Shown: in pieces, positions 44,692-53,432 of the stretch
Numbering within the stretch: the stretch's first letter is position 1
Layout: every line of letters begins with the position of its first letter
The notes under the pieces: model-generated
What the model was told of the DNA's origin: nothing
Database searches by the model: none
Seen by the model: the letters and a program-made list of their open reading frames with translations, nothing else
NCBI RefSeq assembly: GCF_020400585.1
Contig: NZ_JAINVF010000035.1
Location: 1-59,356 of the forward strand
Direction of reading: 5' to 3'
From: Streptomyces sp. NK08204
GTDB taxonomy: Bacteria; Actinomycetota; Actinomycetes; Streptomycetales; Streptomycetaceae
Length of the DNA: 59,356 nucleotides
Translations under genes and position numbers: made by a program

Positions 44692-45831
44692 GTGACGTTC
44701 CCGGTAGTCGGTATGGTCGGCGGTGGCCAGCTCGCGCGTATGACACACGAGGCGGGCATCCCGTTGGGCATCAGGTTCAAGCTCCTCAGTGACACACCTC
44801 AGGATTCCGCGGCGCAGGTCGTCAGCGATGTCGTCATCGGCGACTATCGCGACCTCGACACGCTGCGTGAGTTCGCGCGCGGCTGCGACGTGATCACCTT
44901 CGATCACGAGCATGTGCCCGCAGAGCACCTCAGAGCCCTGGAGGCGGACGGTGTCGTCGTCCGCCCCGGGCTCGACGCGCTGGTGCACGCCCAGGACAAG
45001 GGCGTGATGCGGGCGAAGCTCGACGCGATCGGCGTGCCCTGCCCGCGGCACCGGATCGTGAGCGATCCCGCGGACGTCGTCCGCTTCGCCGCTGAGGGGG
45101 ACGGCTTCCCGGTCGTCCTGAAGACCGTGCGCGGCGGCTACGACGGCAAGGGCGTGTGGGTCGTGGAGTCCGCCGAGGAGGCGGCCGACCCGTTCCGCGC
45201 CGGCGTTCCCGTCCTCGCCGAGGAGAAGGTCGACTACGTCCGCGAGCTGGCCGCCAACGTCGTACGCTCCCCGCACGGCCAGGCCGTCGCCTACCCGGTG
45301 GTCGAGTCCCGTCAGGTCGACGGCGTCTGCGACACCGTGATCGCGCCCGCCCCCGACCTGGACGAGACCCTCGCGCTCGAGGCCGAGGAGATGGCCCTGA
45401 CGATCGCCAAGGAACTGGGCGTCGTCGGTCACCTCGCCGTCGAACTCTTCCAGACCCGCGACGGCCGCATCCTCGTCAACGAACTGGCGATGCGCCCGCA
45501 CAACTCGGGCCACTGGACCCAGGACGGCGCGATAACGTCCCAGTTCGCCAACCACGTCCGCGCGGTCCTCGACCTGCCCCTCGGCGACCCCCGCCCGCGT
45601 GCCAGGTGGACGGTGATGGTCAACGTCCTCGGCGGCGACTACCCGGACATGTACTCCGCGTACTTGCACTGCATGGCCCGCGACCCCAAGATCAAGATCC
45701 ACATGTACGGCAAGGACGTGAAGCCCGGCCGCAAGGTCGGACACGTCAACACCTACGGCGACGATCTGGACGACGTGCTGGAGCGCGCCCGTCACGCAGC
45801 CGGCTACCTGAGAGGCACGATCAGCGAATGA
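44692..45831 (+). CDS. purK: 5-(carboxyamino)imidazole ribonucleotide synthase
   Basis: 379 residues. ATP-grasp enzyme of purine biosynthesis that makes N5-CAIR from AIR, bicarbonate and ATP. N-terminal GMVGGGQLARM pre-ATP-grasp fold, KTVRGGYDGKGVWVV nucleotide loop, VELFQTRDGRILVNELAMRPHNSGHWT metal-binding region. GTG 44692 start. The stop overlaps the purE start (ATGA), so both are co-translated. Confidence 0.96.
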   Translation: MTFPVVGMVGGGQLARMTHEAGIPLGIRFKLLSDTPQDSAAQVVSDVVIGDYRDLDTLREFARGCDVITFDHEHVPAEHLRALEADGVVVRPGLDALVHAQDKGVMRAKLDAIGVPCPRHRIVSDPADVVRFAAEGDGFPVVLKTVRGGYDGKGVWVVESAEEAADPFRAGVPVLAEEKVDYVRELAANVVRSPHGQAVAYPVVESRQVDGVCDTVIAPAPDLDETLALEAEEMALTIAKELGVVGHLAVELFQTRDGRILVNELAMRPHNSGHWTQDGAITSQFANHVRAVLDLPLGDPRPRARWTVMVNVLGGDYPDMYSAYLHCMARDPKIKIHMYGKDVKPGRKVGHVNTYGDDLDDVLERARHAAGYLRGTISE

Positions 45832-46349
45832 GCCCCGTTGTTGGCATCGTCATGGGGTCGGACTCCGACTGGCCCGTCATGGAGGCCGCCGCCAAGGCGC
45901 TGGACGAGTTCGAGATCGCGTACGAGGTCGACGTCGTCTCCGCGCACCGGATGCCCCGCGAGATGATCACGTACGGCGAGCAGGCCGCCGACCGCGGCCT
46001 GAAGGTGATCATCGCCGGCGCCGGGGGCGCCGCCCACCTGCCGGGCATGCTCGCCTCGGTCACCCCGCTGCCGGTGATCGGCGTGCCGGTCCCGCTGAAG
46101 TACCTCGACGGCATGGACTCCCTGCTGTCCATCGTGCAGATGCCGGCCGGGGTCCCGGTCGCCACCGTCTCCGTCGCCGGTGCCCGCAACGCCGGTCTGC
46201 TCGCGGCCCGCATGCTCGCCGCGTTCGACGAGGACCTGCTGCACAAGATGCGCGACTTCCAGCAGGACCTCAACGACCAGGCCACCGAGAAGGGCAAGCG
46301 CCTGCGCTCGAAGGTCGAGGGTGCCGGCGCCTTCGGCTTCGGGAAGTGA
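45828..46349 (+). CDS. purE: N5-carboxyaminoimidazole ribonucleotide mutase
   Basis: 173 residues; isomerises N5-CAIR to CAIR in purine biosynthesis as an octamer. Class I PurE motifs: GIVMGSDSDWPVM, VVSAHRMPREM with the catalytic His, GAGGAAHLPGMLAS and MPAGVPVATVSV. It starts within the purK stop and its own stop overlaps the dipeptidase start. Confidence 0.97.
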   Translation: MSPVVGIVMGSDSDWPVMEAAAKALDEFEIAYEVDVVSAHRMPREMITYGEQAADRGLKVIIAGAGGAAHLPGMLASVTPLPVIGVPVPLKYLDGMDSLLSIVQMPAGVPVATVSVAGARNAGLLAARMLAAFDEDLLHKMRDFQQDLNDQATEKGKRLRSKVEGAGAFGFGK

Positions 46350-47542
46350 CGCCCGTGACCTCACCGACCTCGCTGGACGAAGCCCGCGAGCTGCTGCGTG
46401 AGTTCCCCGTCGTCGACGGCCACAACGACCTGCCCTGGGCGCTGCGCGAGCAGGCCGGCTACGACCTCGACACGCTCGACGTCGCCGCCCACCAGGGCGA
46501 GCGCCTGCACACCGACCTGCCGCGGCTGCGTGAGGGCGGTGTCGGCGCCCAGTACTGGTCGGTGTACGTCCCCTGCGACCAGCCGGACCCGGTGTCGGCG
46601 ACGCTGGAACAGATCGACTGCGTCCGGCGGCTGACAGCCCGCTACCCGGGCGAGCTGGCCCCGGCGCTGACCGCCGCCGACATGGAGACCGCGCGCGGGG
46701 AAGGCCGTATCGCCTCCCTCATGGGCGCCGAGGGCGGTCACTCGATCGCCAACTCCCTGGGTACGCTCCGCGGCCTGTACGCGCTCGGCGTGCGCTACAT
46801 GACCCTCACCCACAACGACAACGTGGACTGGGCGGACTCGGCGACCGACGAGCCGGGCGTCGGCGGTCTGTCCGCCTTCGGCCGCGAGGTCGTGCGGGAG
46901 ATGAACCGGCTCGGCATGCTCGTCGATCTCTCCCACGTGGCGGCGACGACGATGCGGGACGCGCTGGACACCTCCGCCGCGCCGGTGATCTTCTCCCACT
47001 CCTCCGCCCGCGCCGTCTGTGACCACCCGCGCAACATCCCGGACGACGTCCTGGAGCGGCTGCCCGCCAACGGCGGCATGGCGATGGTGACGTTCGTGCC
47101 GAAGTTCGTCCTCCAGGCGGCCGTGGACTGGACGGCTGCGGCCGACGACAACCTGCGCGCGCACGGCCTGCACCACCTGGACACCTCGCCGGAGGCGATG
47201 AAGCTGCACCGCGCCTTCGAGGAACGCAACCCGCGCCCGGTCGCCACCGTCTCGACGGTCGCCGACCACCTCGACCACATGCGCGAGGCCGCGGGCATCG
47301 ACCACCTCGGCATCGGCGGCGACTACGACGGCACCGCGTTCACCCCGGACGGCCTGAACGACGTCTCCGGCTACCCGAACCTGCTCGCCGAACTGCTGGA
47401 GCGCGGCTGGTCCAAGGCCGACCTGGCCAAGCTGACCTGGCAGAACGCCATACGGGTGCTGGGCGCGGCCGAGGACGTGGCCCGGGACCTTCAGGCGACC
47501 AGGGCGGCGTCCGTGGCGACCATCGAGGCACTCGACGGCTGA
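46346..47542 (+). CDS. Membrane dipeptidase family (M19 renal dipeptidase-like)
   Basis: 398 residues. Zn-dependent TIM-barrel dipeptidase: VVDGHNDLPWAL with the HxD pair, MGAEGGHSI with the bridging Glu, VDLSHV and FSHSSARAV with the metal His, and GIGGDYDGT near the end. The bacterial proteins are cytosolic. GTG 46346 overlaps the purE stop; a GTG at 46355 is possible. Its last 52 bp overlap the 3' end of the convergent ene-reductase gene. Confidence 0.9.
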   Translation: MTPVTSPTSLDEARELLREFPVVDGHNDLPWALREQAGYDLDTLDVAAHQGERLHTDLPRLREGGVGAQYWSVYVPCDQPDPVSATLEQIDCVRRLTARYPGELAPALTAADMETARGEGRIASLMGAEGGHSIANSLGTLRGLYALGVRYMTLTHNDNVDWADSATDEPGVGGLSAFGREVVREMNRLGMLVDLSHVAATTMRDALDTSAAPVIFSHSSARAVCDHPRNIPDDVLERLPANGGMAMVTFVPKFVLQAAVDWTAAADDNLRAHGLHHLDTSPEAMKLHRAFEERNPRPVATVSTVADHLDHMREAAGIDHLGIGGDYDGTAFTPDGLNDVSGYPNLLAELLERGWSKADLAKLTWQNAIRVLGAAEDVARDLQATRAASVATIEALDG

Positions 47543-48630
47543 CCCTGGACGGCGCCGAGGGCGGGGTAGTCGTTGTAGCCGTCGGCCCCGCCCACGTACA
47601 TGAAGTACCGGTCCCGCACCGGGTTGAGCGGGGCGCCCCGGCGCAGCCGCTCGACCAGGTCGGGGTTGGCGAGGAACGGGCGGCCGAGCGCGACCAGGTC
47701 GGCGCCCGCGGCCAGCATGGCCCGGGAGGCCAGGGTGACGGCCTCGGTGGTGAGGTCGGTCAGCACAGGGTTGCCGATCAGGGTGCCGGGCCAGTCGGCG
47801 CGGATCCTGCGGTACCACGCGGCTTCGGGGTCGGCCCGCACCAGGTGCAGATAGGCCAGGCCCAGGTCCTTCAGCCGGGCGACGAGCGCGGCGTAGAGGT
47901 CCTCGGTGCCGTCCTCCCGGATGCCGTTGACGGTGTTTGCCGGGGAGACGCGTATGCCGACCCGGTCGGCGCCGATCGCGTCGGCCACCGCCTCGGTGAC
48001 CTCCGCCGCGAAGCGCACCCGGCGCTCGACGGAGCCGCCGTACCCGTCCGTCCTGCGGTTGGTGTTGTCCGCGAGGAACTGGTGCAGCAGCATCCCGTTG
48101 GCCGAGTGCACCTCCACCCCCTCGAAGCCCGCGTCGACGGCCCGGCGCGCGGCGGCGGCGAAGTCGGCGGCGGTGGCACGGATGTCGTCGAGGGTCATCT
48201 CCCGGGGGACCGCGGCCGGCCGGTGCCCGCCCGGGGTGAAGATCGTCTCCGGCAGCGGGAGAGCGGAGGGCGCGACGGGCGTCAGACCGGTGGTCGCCGG
48301 ATGGCTGACGCGGCCGCCGTGCTGGAGCTGCAGGAACATCCGTCCGCCGCCCGCCCGCACCGCCTCGGTGACCTGCCGCCACCCCTCCTGGTGCCGGTCG
48401 GTGTGGAGCGCGGTGATGTTCGGGTACGTCTGCCCGACCGCGTTCGGCGTCGAGCCCTCGGCGATGATCAGTCCTGCGGAGGAGCGCTGGGCGTAGTGGG
48501 TGACCATCAGATCGGCCGGGGTGCCGTCGGCTTCCGCGCGGTTGCGCGTGAGCGGGGCCATCACGAGGTGGTGGGGGAGTTCGAGCCGGCCGAGCCGGGC
48601 CGGGGCCAGGAAGTCCGTTGTCTGCGTCAT
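47491..48630 (-). CDS. Old yellow enzyme family alkene reductase
   Basis: 379 residues. FMN-dependent NAD(P)H:flavin oxidoreductase that reduces activated C=C bonds. Typical segments: MAPLTRNRA, QLQHGGRVSHP, the active-site pair in EVHSANGMLLHQFL, NRRTDGYGGSVENR-like NRRTDGYGGSVERR, and LGRPFLANPDLVERL. Divergent from a MerR regulator gene with a dyad between them, so probably induced by a reactive electrophile sensed by that regulator. Confidence 0.93.
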   Translation of the reverse strand: MTQTTDFLAPARLGRLELPHHLVMAPLTRNRAEADGTPADLMVTHYAQRSSAGLIIAEGSTPNAVGQTYPNITALHTDRHQEGWRQVTEAVRAGGGRMFLQLQHGGRVSHPATTGLTPVAPSALPLPETIFTPGGHRPAAVPREMTLDDIRATAADFAAAARRAVDAGFEGVEVHSANGMLLHQFLADNTNRRTDGYGGSVERRVRFAAEVTEAVADAIGADRVGIRVSPANTVNGIREDGTEDLYAALVARLKDLGLAYLHLVRADPEAAWYRRIRADWPGTLIGNPVLTDLTTEAVTLASRAMLAAGADLVALGRPFLANPDLVERLRRGAPLNPVRDRYFMYVGGADGYNDYPALGAVQGQPSSASMVATDAALVA

Positions 48631-48642
48631 GCCGGCACGGTA

Positions 48643-48666
48643 GAACGTGACACTGATGTCAGGTTC
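48643..48666. promoter_or_regulatory. MerR-type operator between the ene-reductase and regulator genes
   Basis: An inverted repeat with 10-bp arms (9 of 10 paired) around CTGA, core TGACA-CTGA-TGTCA at 48648-48661. It lies inside the 56-bp divergent gap. Confidence 0.75.
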
Positions 48667-48686
48667 AAGTCCGTCAGGGGGCAGGT

Positions 48687-49046
48687 ATGCGGATCGGTGA
48701 ACTGGCCCGGCGCACCGGTGTGAGCGCGCGGTCGCTGCGCTATTACGAGACCCAGGGGCTGCTCGCCAGCGAGCGCACGCCCGGCGGACACCGTGACTAT
48801 CCGCAGGCGGCCGTCGACCGGGTCATCCGGATCCAGGAACTGTACGCGGCCGGGCTGCACAGCGAGAAGATCCGGCAGCTGCTGCCCTGCATGCGTGACC
48901 AGGACGGCGGGCCCTCCGCGATCGCCACCCCGAAGCTGGTCGCCGACCTCACCGCCGAACGGGACCGCATCAACAGCATGATCACCGACCTGGTGCGCTC
49001 CCGGGAGACGCTGAACGAGGTGATCGAGGCGGCGGGCCGGGGCTGA
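48687..49046 (+). CDS. MerR family transcriptional regulator
   Basis: 119 residues. N-terminal winged HTH MRIGELARRTGVSARSLRYYETQGLL and SERTPGGHRDY, then a coiled-coil dimerisation helix (LVADLTAERDRINSMITDLVRSRETL). A single Cys (LLPCMRD) could sense electrophiles; there is no metal-binding Cys cluster. Divergent from the ene-reductase, its likely target. Confidence 0.9.
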   Translation: MRIGELARRTGVSARSLRYYETQGLLASERTPGGHRDYPQAAVDRVIRIQELYAAGLHSEKIRQLLPCMRDQDGGPSAIATPKLVADLTAERDRINSMITDLVRSRETLNEVIEAAGRG

Positions 49047-49163
49047 GGCGCGGCCCCCGAACGCCCCACTGCCCGGTGACTGCCCGTCCCCGCGGGTCGG
49101 GGCAGCGCGACGGAACGGAAACGGGTGACGGACGCCGTGGAGTCCTCCTCGGTCAGCGCCTGG

Positions 49164-49523
49164 TCAGCAGGCGCAGAGGCAGAACGGGTGCCCGGCCGGG
49201 TCGGCGTACACCCGCCAGGTGCGTGAGCGGTCGGCCGTGTCCAGCGGACGTGCGCCGAGCTTCAGCACGCCCTCCTCGGCCGCGTCCAGGTCCTCCACCA
49301 CCAGGTCGAGGTGGAACTGCTGCGAGTCGTCGGGCGCGGGCCACTTCGGCGCGGTGTACCCGTCCGCCCGCTGGAAGGCGAGTGCCTGTCCGCCGGGCAT
49401 CTTGAGGTCCACCCACTCCCCGTCGCCCTCCACCGTGCCGCCCAGTACGCCGGCGTAGAACCCGGCCAGTGCGCGGGGATCGGGACAGTCCAGGACGACC
49501 ACACCCAGCTTGGCGAGAGCCAT
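49164..49523 (-). CDS. VOC (glyoxalase/bleomycin-resistance) family protein
   Basis: 119 residues. Two beta-alpha-beta-beta-beta units: VVVLDCPDPRALAGFYAGVLGG and, later, HLDLVVEDLDAAEEGVLKLGA and the ending YADPAGHPFCLC. Typical of small actinobacterial VOC proteins with possible metal or ligand binding. Substrate unknown. Divergent from a CGNR zinc-finger gene across an operator-like palindrome. Confidence 0.87.
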   Translation of the reverse strand: MALAKLGVVVLDCPDPRALAGFYAGVLGGTVEGDGEWVDLKMPGGQALAFQRADGYTAPKWPAPDDSQQFHLDLVVEDLDAAEEGVLKLGARPLDTADRSRTWRVYADPAGHPFCLCAC

Positions 49524-49554
49524 GACTTCCTCCTCGGTGAGTTACCTATAGATA

Positions 49555-49578
49555 GCAGTAACCGGTAACGGTTACTGC
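49555..49578. promoter_or_regulatory. 24-bp palindrome between the VOC and CGNR genes
   Basis: Arms GCAGTAACC and GGTTACTGC around GGTAAC, in the 86-bp divergent gap. Further GTTACC/GGTAAC hexamers flank it (49541, 49596). Candidate operator for the CGNR protein. Confidence 0.7.
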
Positions 49579-49609
49579 ATGCTCCCGCACAAGCGGTAAC
49601 GTCGCAAGC

Positions 49610-50116
49610 ATGAATGAGAGATCGGCCGCTCCCGGGGGCCTGGCCCTGGTCGAGTCGCTGGTGAACACGCTGAACATCGAGACGGGCGCCGACTCGCTGG
49701 ACACCGTGGAGGGCCGCGGCCGGTTCGGACTCGCCGAGGGGGAGGCGGAAGCGGCACGGGAGCTGCGGGAGTCGTTGCGCGCCGTGCTGCTCGCGCACGC
49801 CGGGCACCCACCGCACCGGACGGTCACCCCGCTGGGCGAGCTGCTGGCCCGCGCCTCCCTGCACGTGGCCGTCGACGACCGGGACGGCTCCGCGCGGCTC
49901 GCCCCCGCCGACACCGGCCCCCTGCTCTCCCGGGTCGCCGCCGCCGTCGCCGAGGCGCTGGTCGCGGGCACCTGGACGCGGCTGAAGGCCTGCGAGTCCA
50001 CGACGTGCCACTGGGCGTACTACGACCGCAGCCCCGCCGGACGCGGACGCTGGTGCTCGATGCAGGTGTGCGGGGCGCGCGCGAAGATGCGCCGGTACCG
50101 GGCGAAGGGTCCATGA
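49610..50116 (+). CDS. ABATE/CGNR zinc-finger protein, putative regulator
   Basis: 168 residues. N-terminal ABATE domain (about 10-110: LALVESLVNTLNIETGADSLD) and C-terminal CGNR-type treble-clef zinc finger with Cys pairs in LKACESTTCHWAYYD and RGRWCSMQVCGARAKMRRYR. The usual CGNR is CGAR here. These proteins are taken as stress-linked transcription regulators, by analogy; the palindrome upstream is a plausible own-operator. Confidence 0.88.
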   Translation: MNERSAAPGGLALVESLVNTLNIETGADSLDTVEGRGRFGLAEGEAEAARELRESLRAVLLAHAGHPPHRTVTPLGELLARASLHVAVDDRDGSARLAPADTGPLLSRVAAAVAEALVAGTWTRLKACESTTCHWAYYDRSPAGRGRWCSMQVCGARAKMRRYRAKGP

Positions 50117-50240
50117 CCGACGGCGCGTGGTGCGACATGCGCGAAGACGCCGGTCCGGCCGACTGAGCCTCGGCCGAACCGGCGTCGCCACGCACGGCCT
50201 TGTGCGCCGGCCGGGCCCTTGCGCAACGGGCCCTTACGCC

Positions 50241-50313
50241 GCGGAGTCCTCACGCGGCGGAGTCCTCACGCGGCGGAGTCCTCACGCGGCGGAGTCCTCA
50301 TGCGGCGGAGTCC
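50241..50313. repeat. 16-bp tandem repeat downstream of ugd
   Basis: Four head-to-tail copies of GCGGAGTCCTCACGCG (the fourth has CATGCG) plus a 9-bp partial copy, in the gap between the CGNR and UDP-glucose dehydrogenase genes. Followed by two related GGCCGGCGGGC(C/T)CTTACGCGGT units. Confidence 0.92.
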
Positions 50314-50351
50314 ATGGCCGGCGGGCCCTTACGCGGTTGGCCGGCGGGCTC

Positions 50352-51695
50352 TTACGCGGTCGGGCGGCCCATCGCCCGGTACGTCCACCCGGCCCGCCGC
50401 CACAGCTCCGGGTCGAGCGCGTTGCGGCCGTCCAGGATCACCCGGGCCGCCGCGATCTCGCCCAGCGCGGCCGGGTCCAGCTCGCGGAACTCCCGCCACT
50501 CGGTCAGGTGCAGGACGACGTCGGCGCCGCGCACCGCCGCCGACGCCGAGTCCGCGTAGCCGAGCGTCGGGAAGACCCGTCGGGCGTTGTCCATGCCCTT
50601 GGGGTCGTAGACGGTCACCTGGCCGCCCTGGAGGTGGATCTGCCCGGCCACGTTCAGCGCGGGCGAGTCGCGGACGTCGTCCGAGTCGGGCTTGAAGGTG
50701 GCGCCGAGCACCGCGACGCGCCTGCCGAGGAACGAGCCGCCACCGAGCGCCTCACGGGTCATCTCGACCATCTGGCCGCGCCGGCGCATGTTGACGGAGT
50801 CGATCTCCCGCAGGAAGGTCAGCGCCTGGTCCGCGCCCAGCTCACCGGCCCGGGCCATGAACGCCCGGATGTCCTTGGGCAGGCAGCCGCCGCCGAAGCC
50901 GATCCCGGCGCGCAGGAACTTGCGGCCGATCCGGTCGTCGTACCCGATGGCCTCCGCCAGCTTCGCCACGTCACCGCCGCCGGCCTCGCACACCTCCGCC
51001 ATCGCGTTGATGAAGGAGATCTTGGTCGCGAGGAAGGAGTTCGCCGCGGTCTTCACCAGCTCGGCGGTCGGGAAGTCCGTCACCACGAACGGCGTGCCCT
51101 CGCCGATCGGCGTGGCGTACACCTCGCGCAGCAGCTTCTCGGCCCGCTCGCCGCGCACACCGGCCACGATCCGGTCCGGGTGCAGGGTGTCCTGCACGGC
51201 GAAGCCCTCGCGCAGGAACTCCGGGTTCCAGGCCAGCTCGGCGTCGGCACCGGCCGGCGCGTGCTCGGCGAGGTAGGCGGCGAGCCGGTCGGCCGAGCCG
51301 ACGGGCACGGTCGACTTGCCGACGACCAGGGCCGGACCGCGCAGGTGCGGGGCGAGGGAGGCGATCGCGGAGTCGACGTACGACATGTCGCAGGCGTAGT
51401 CGCCGTGCCTCTGCGGGGTGTTCACGCAGACGAAGTGCACGTCACCGAAGGCCCCGACCTCGGCCCAGTCGGTGGTGAACCGCAGCCGCCCCGTCGATCC
51501 GTCGATACCCGCGACATGCCGGCGCAGCAGCTCCTCGAGCCCCGGCTCGTACATCGGGGTCTCGCCGCGCTCCAGCATCGCGATCTTCTCGGGTACGACG
51601 TCCAGGCCCAGCACCTCGAAGCCCAGCTCGGCCATGGCCGCGGCGTGCGTGGCGCCGAGGTAGCCGGTTCCGATCACGGTGATCTTCAGGCTCAT
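50352..51695 (-). CDS. UDP-glucose 6-dehydrogenase
   Basis: 447 residues. NAD-dependent four-electron oxidation of UDP-glucose to UDP-glucuronate for polysaccharide or glycoside synthesis. N-terminal Rossmann ITVIGTGYLGATHAAAMAELG, NPEFLREGFAVQDTLHPDRIV with the catalytic Glu, nucleophile Cys271 in GFGGGCLPKD, and VAVLGATFKPDSDDVRDSPAL in the C-terminal domain. ATG 51695 chosen over the upstream open frame. No sugar-pathway partner adjoins it. Confidence 0.95.
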   Translation of the reverse strand: MSLKITVIGTGYLGATHAAAMAELGFEVLGLDVVPEKIAMLERGETPMYEPGLEELLRRHVAGIDGSTGRLRFTTDWAEVGAFGDVHFVCVNTPQRHGDYACDMSYVDSAIASLAPHLRGPALVVGKSTVPVGSADRLAAYLAEHAPAGADAELAWNPEFLREGFAVQDTLHPDRIVAGVRGERAEKLLREVYATPIGEGTPFVVTDFPTAELVKTAANSFLATKISFINAMAEVCEAGGGDVAKLAEAIGYDDRIGRKFLRAGIGFGGGCLPKDIRAFMARAGELGADQALTFLREIDSVNMRRRGQMVEMTREALGGGSFLGRRVAVLGATFKPDSDDVRDSPALNVAGQIHLQGGQVTVYDPKGMDNARRVFPTLGYADSASAAVRGADVVLHLTEWREFRELDPAALGEIAAARVILDGRNALDPELWRRAGWTYRAMGRPTA

Positions 51696-51817
51696 ACGGG
51701 TGCTCCAGCTCGGGTACTCGGGCATGCGGAGCCCGAGCATAGTCGGGCCGTGTGCCGGGCAATTTCCCCGCTGTCGTCTAGCTCACGTATGCGTCCCGCG
51801 GTCAACCCCCTAAAATT

Positions 51818-51835
51818 TGTGTTACTTAACGGTAA
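51818..51835 (+). promoter_or_regulatory. AT-rich dyad upstream of the acyl-CoA dehydrogenase
   Basis: TTACTTAACGGTAA, an inverted TTAC/GTAA pair, in an AT-rich patch about 40 bp before the start. Resembles sites bound by TetR-type fatty-acid regulators; weak. Confidence 0.35.
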
Positions 51836-51871
51836 TTAGCGTCAGTACATCGCGTCTGGAGCGTGAGAGAC

Positions 51872-53029
51872 TTGGCCGGATCGGCTGACTTCGACCTGTA
51901 CCGCCCGTCCGAAGAGCACGACATGCTCCGCGACGCCGTCCGCTCGCTGGTCGAGGCGAAGATCGCCCCCTTCGCCGCCGCGGTGGACGAGGAAGCACGT
52001 TTCCCCCAGGAGGCGCTCGACGCCCTGGTGGCCAATGACCTGCACGCCGTCCACGTCCCCGAGGAGTACGGCGGCGCCGGCGCCGACGCGCTCGCCACGG
52101 TCATAGTGATCGAGGAGGTGGCCCGCGCCTGCGTGTCCTCCTCCCTCATCCCCGCGGTGAACAAGCTGGGCTCGCTCCCGGTGATCCTCTCCGGCTCCGA
52201 GGAGCTGAAGAAGAAGTACCTGGCCCCGCTGGCCAAGGGCGACGCGATGTTCTCGTACTGCCTCTCCGAGCCGGAGGCGGGCTCGGACGCGGCCGGCATG
52301 AAGACCAAGGCGGTCCGCGACGGGGACCACTGGATCCTCAACGGCGTCAAGCGCTGGATCACCAACGCCGGTGTCTCCGAGTACTACACGGTCATGGCCG
52401 TGACCGACCCGGAGAAGCGTTCCAAGGGCATCTCCGCCTTCGTCGTCGAGAAGTCGGACCCGGGCGTCTCCTTCGGCGCCCCGGAGAAGAAGCTCGGCAT
52501 CAAGGGCTCCCCGACCCGCGAGGTCTACTTCGACAACGTGCGCATTCCCGCCGACCGCATGATCGGCGAGGAGGGCACGGGCTTCGCGACCGCCATGAAG
52601 ACCCTGGACCACACCCGCATCACCATCGCGGCCCAGGCCCTCGGTGTCGCGCAGGGCGCCCTCGACTACGCCAAGGGCTACGTCCAGGAGCGCAAGCAGT
52701 TCGGCAAGCCGATCGGCGATTTCCAGGGCATCCAGTTCATGCTCGCCGACATGGCCATGAAGATCGCCGCAGCCCGCGCCCTGACCTACCAGGCCGCCGC
52801 CGCATCCGAGCGCGGCGACAGCGACCTCACCTTCCAGGGCGCCGCCGCCAAGTGCTTCGCCTCGGACGTGGCGATGGAGGTCACCACGGACGCCGTCCAG
52901 CTCCTCGGCGGCTACGGCTACACCCGCGACTACCCGGTGGAGCGCATGATGCGCGACGCCAAGATCACGCAGATTTACGAGGGCACGAACCAGGTCCAGC
53001 GGATCGTGATGGCAAGGAACCTTCCCTAG
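51872..53029 (+). CDS. Acyl-CoA dehydrogenase
   Basis: About 385 residues. FAD enzyme of fatty or branched-chain acyl-CoA oxidation. Signatures CLSEPEAGSDAAGMKTKA, MLADMAMKIAAARALTYQAA, and the C-terminal QLLGGYGYTRDYPVERMMRDAKITQIYEGTNQVQRIVMAR (quoted in pieces) with the catalytic Glu of the short-chain type in YEGTNQ. TTG 51872 is preferred because GGAG is 10 bases upstream; the GTG at 51863 has only one base between. Followed by a terminator. Confidence 0.92.
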   Translation: MAGSADFDLYRPSEEHDMLRDAVRSLVEAKIAPFAAAVDEEARFPQEALDALVANDLHAVHVPEEYGGAGADALATVIVIEEVARACVSSSLIPAVNKLGSLPVILSGSEELKKKYLAPLAKGDAMFSYCLSEPEAGSDAAGMKTKAVRDGDHWILNGVKRWITNAGVSEYYTVMAVTDPEKRSKGISAFVVEKSDPGVSFGAPEKKLGIKGSPTREVYFDNVRIPADRMIGEEGTGFATAMKTLDHTRITIAAQALGVAQGALDYAKGYVQERKQFGKPIGDFQGIQFMLADMAMKIAAARALTYQAAAASERGDSDLTFQGAAAKCFASDVAMEVTTDAVQLLGGYGYTRDYPVERMMRDAKITQIYEGTNQVQRIVMARNLP

Positions 53030-53055
53030 CGGGGTTTTTGCAGTTCAGAGCGGTG

Positions 53056-53082
53056 AAGGGGCACCCGTCGAGGGTGCCCCTT
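53056..53082 (+). terminator. Terminator of the acyl-CoA dehydrogenase gene
   Basis: A perfect 11-bp stem AAGGGGCACCC/GGGTGCCCCTT with loop GTCGA. The rest of 53030-53432 shows no convincing gene and probably carries the thioesterase promoter. Confidence 0.88.
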
Positions 53083-53432
53083 CGCGCGCCGTCCCCGGGC
53101 GGGCAGGGGAAGTCCCTCTCGCACACGGCCGCCTGTGCCCGGCGGCTGGGCGCGTCGGCTGTGCTGGGCCGGCATGCGCTGTGGTCCGGACACCATCCCG
53201 TACCGGTACGCCACTTGAGCTGTGGCGATGACATTCAGAGTCTCCTGCAGGGTCGCCCTTCGAGGGGCGGGGCGGGTTGCGACTGGCCGGGGCGGGTGGG
53301 CAGAATCCGGATCATGAACGACGGCGGCGGACGGTCGCCGTGGCGCCGGGGGGCGAGGGGCGGTTCACCGTGTCGGCCGATTCCGCGTGAGCGCGGTGGG
53401 CCCGAGCGCCGTTGACACAGATGGGGTGACGC

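Noticed and set aside
50241..50313. CRISPR array
   Set aside because: The 16-bp units are directly adjacent with no spacers, so it is a simple tandem repeat. No cas genes are present in the window.
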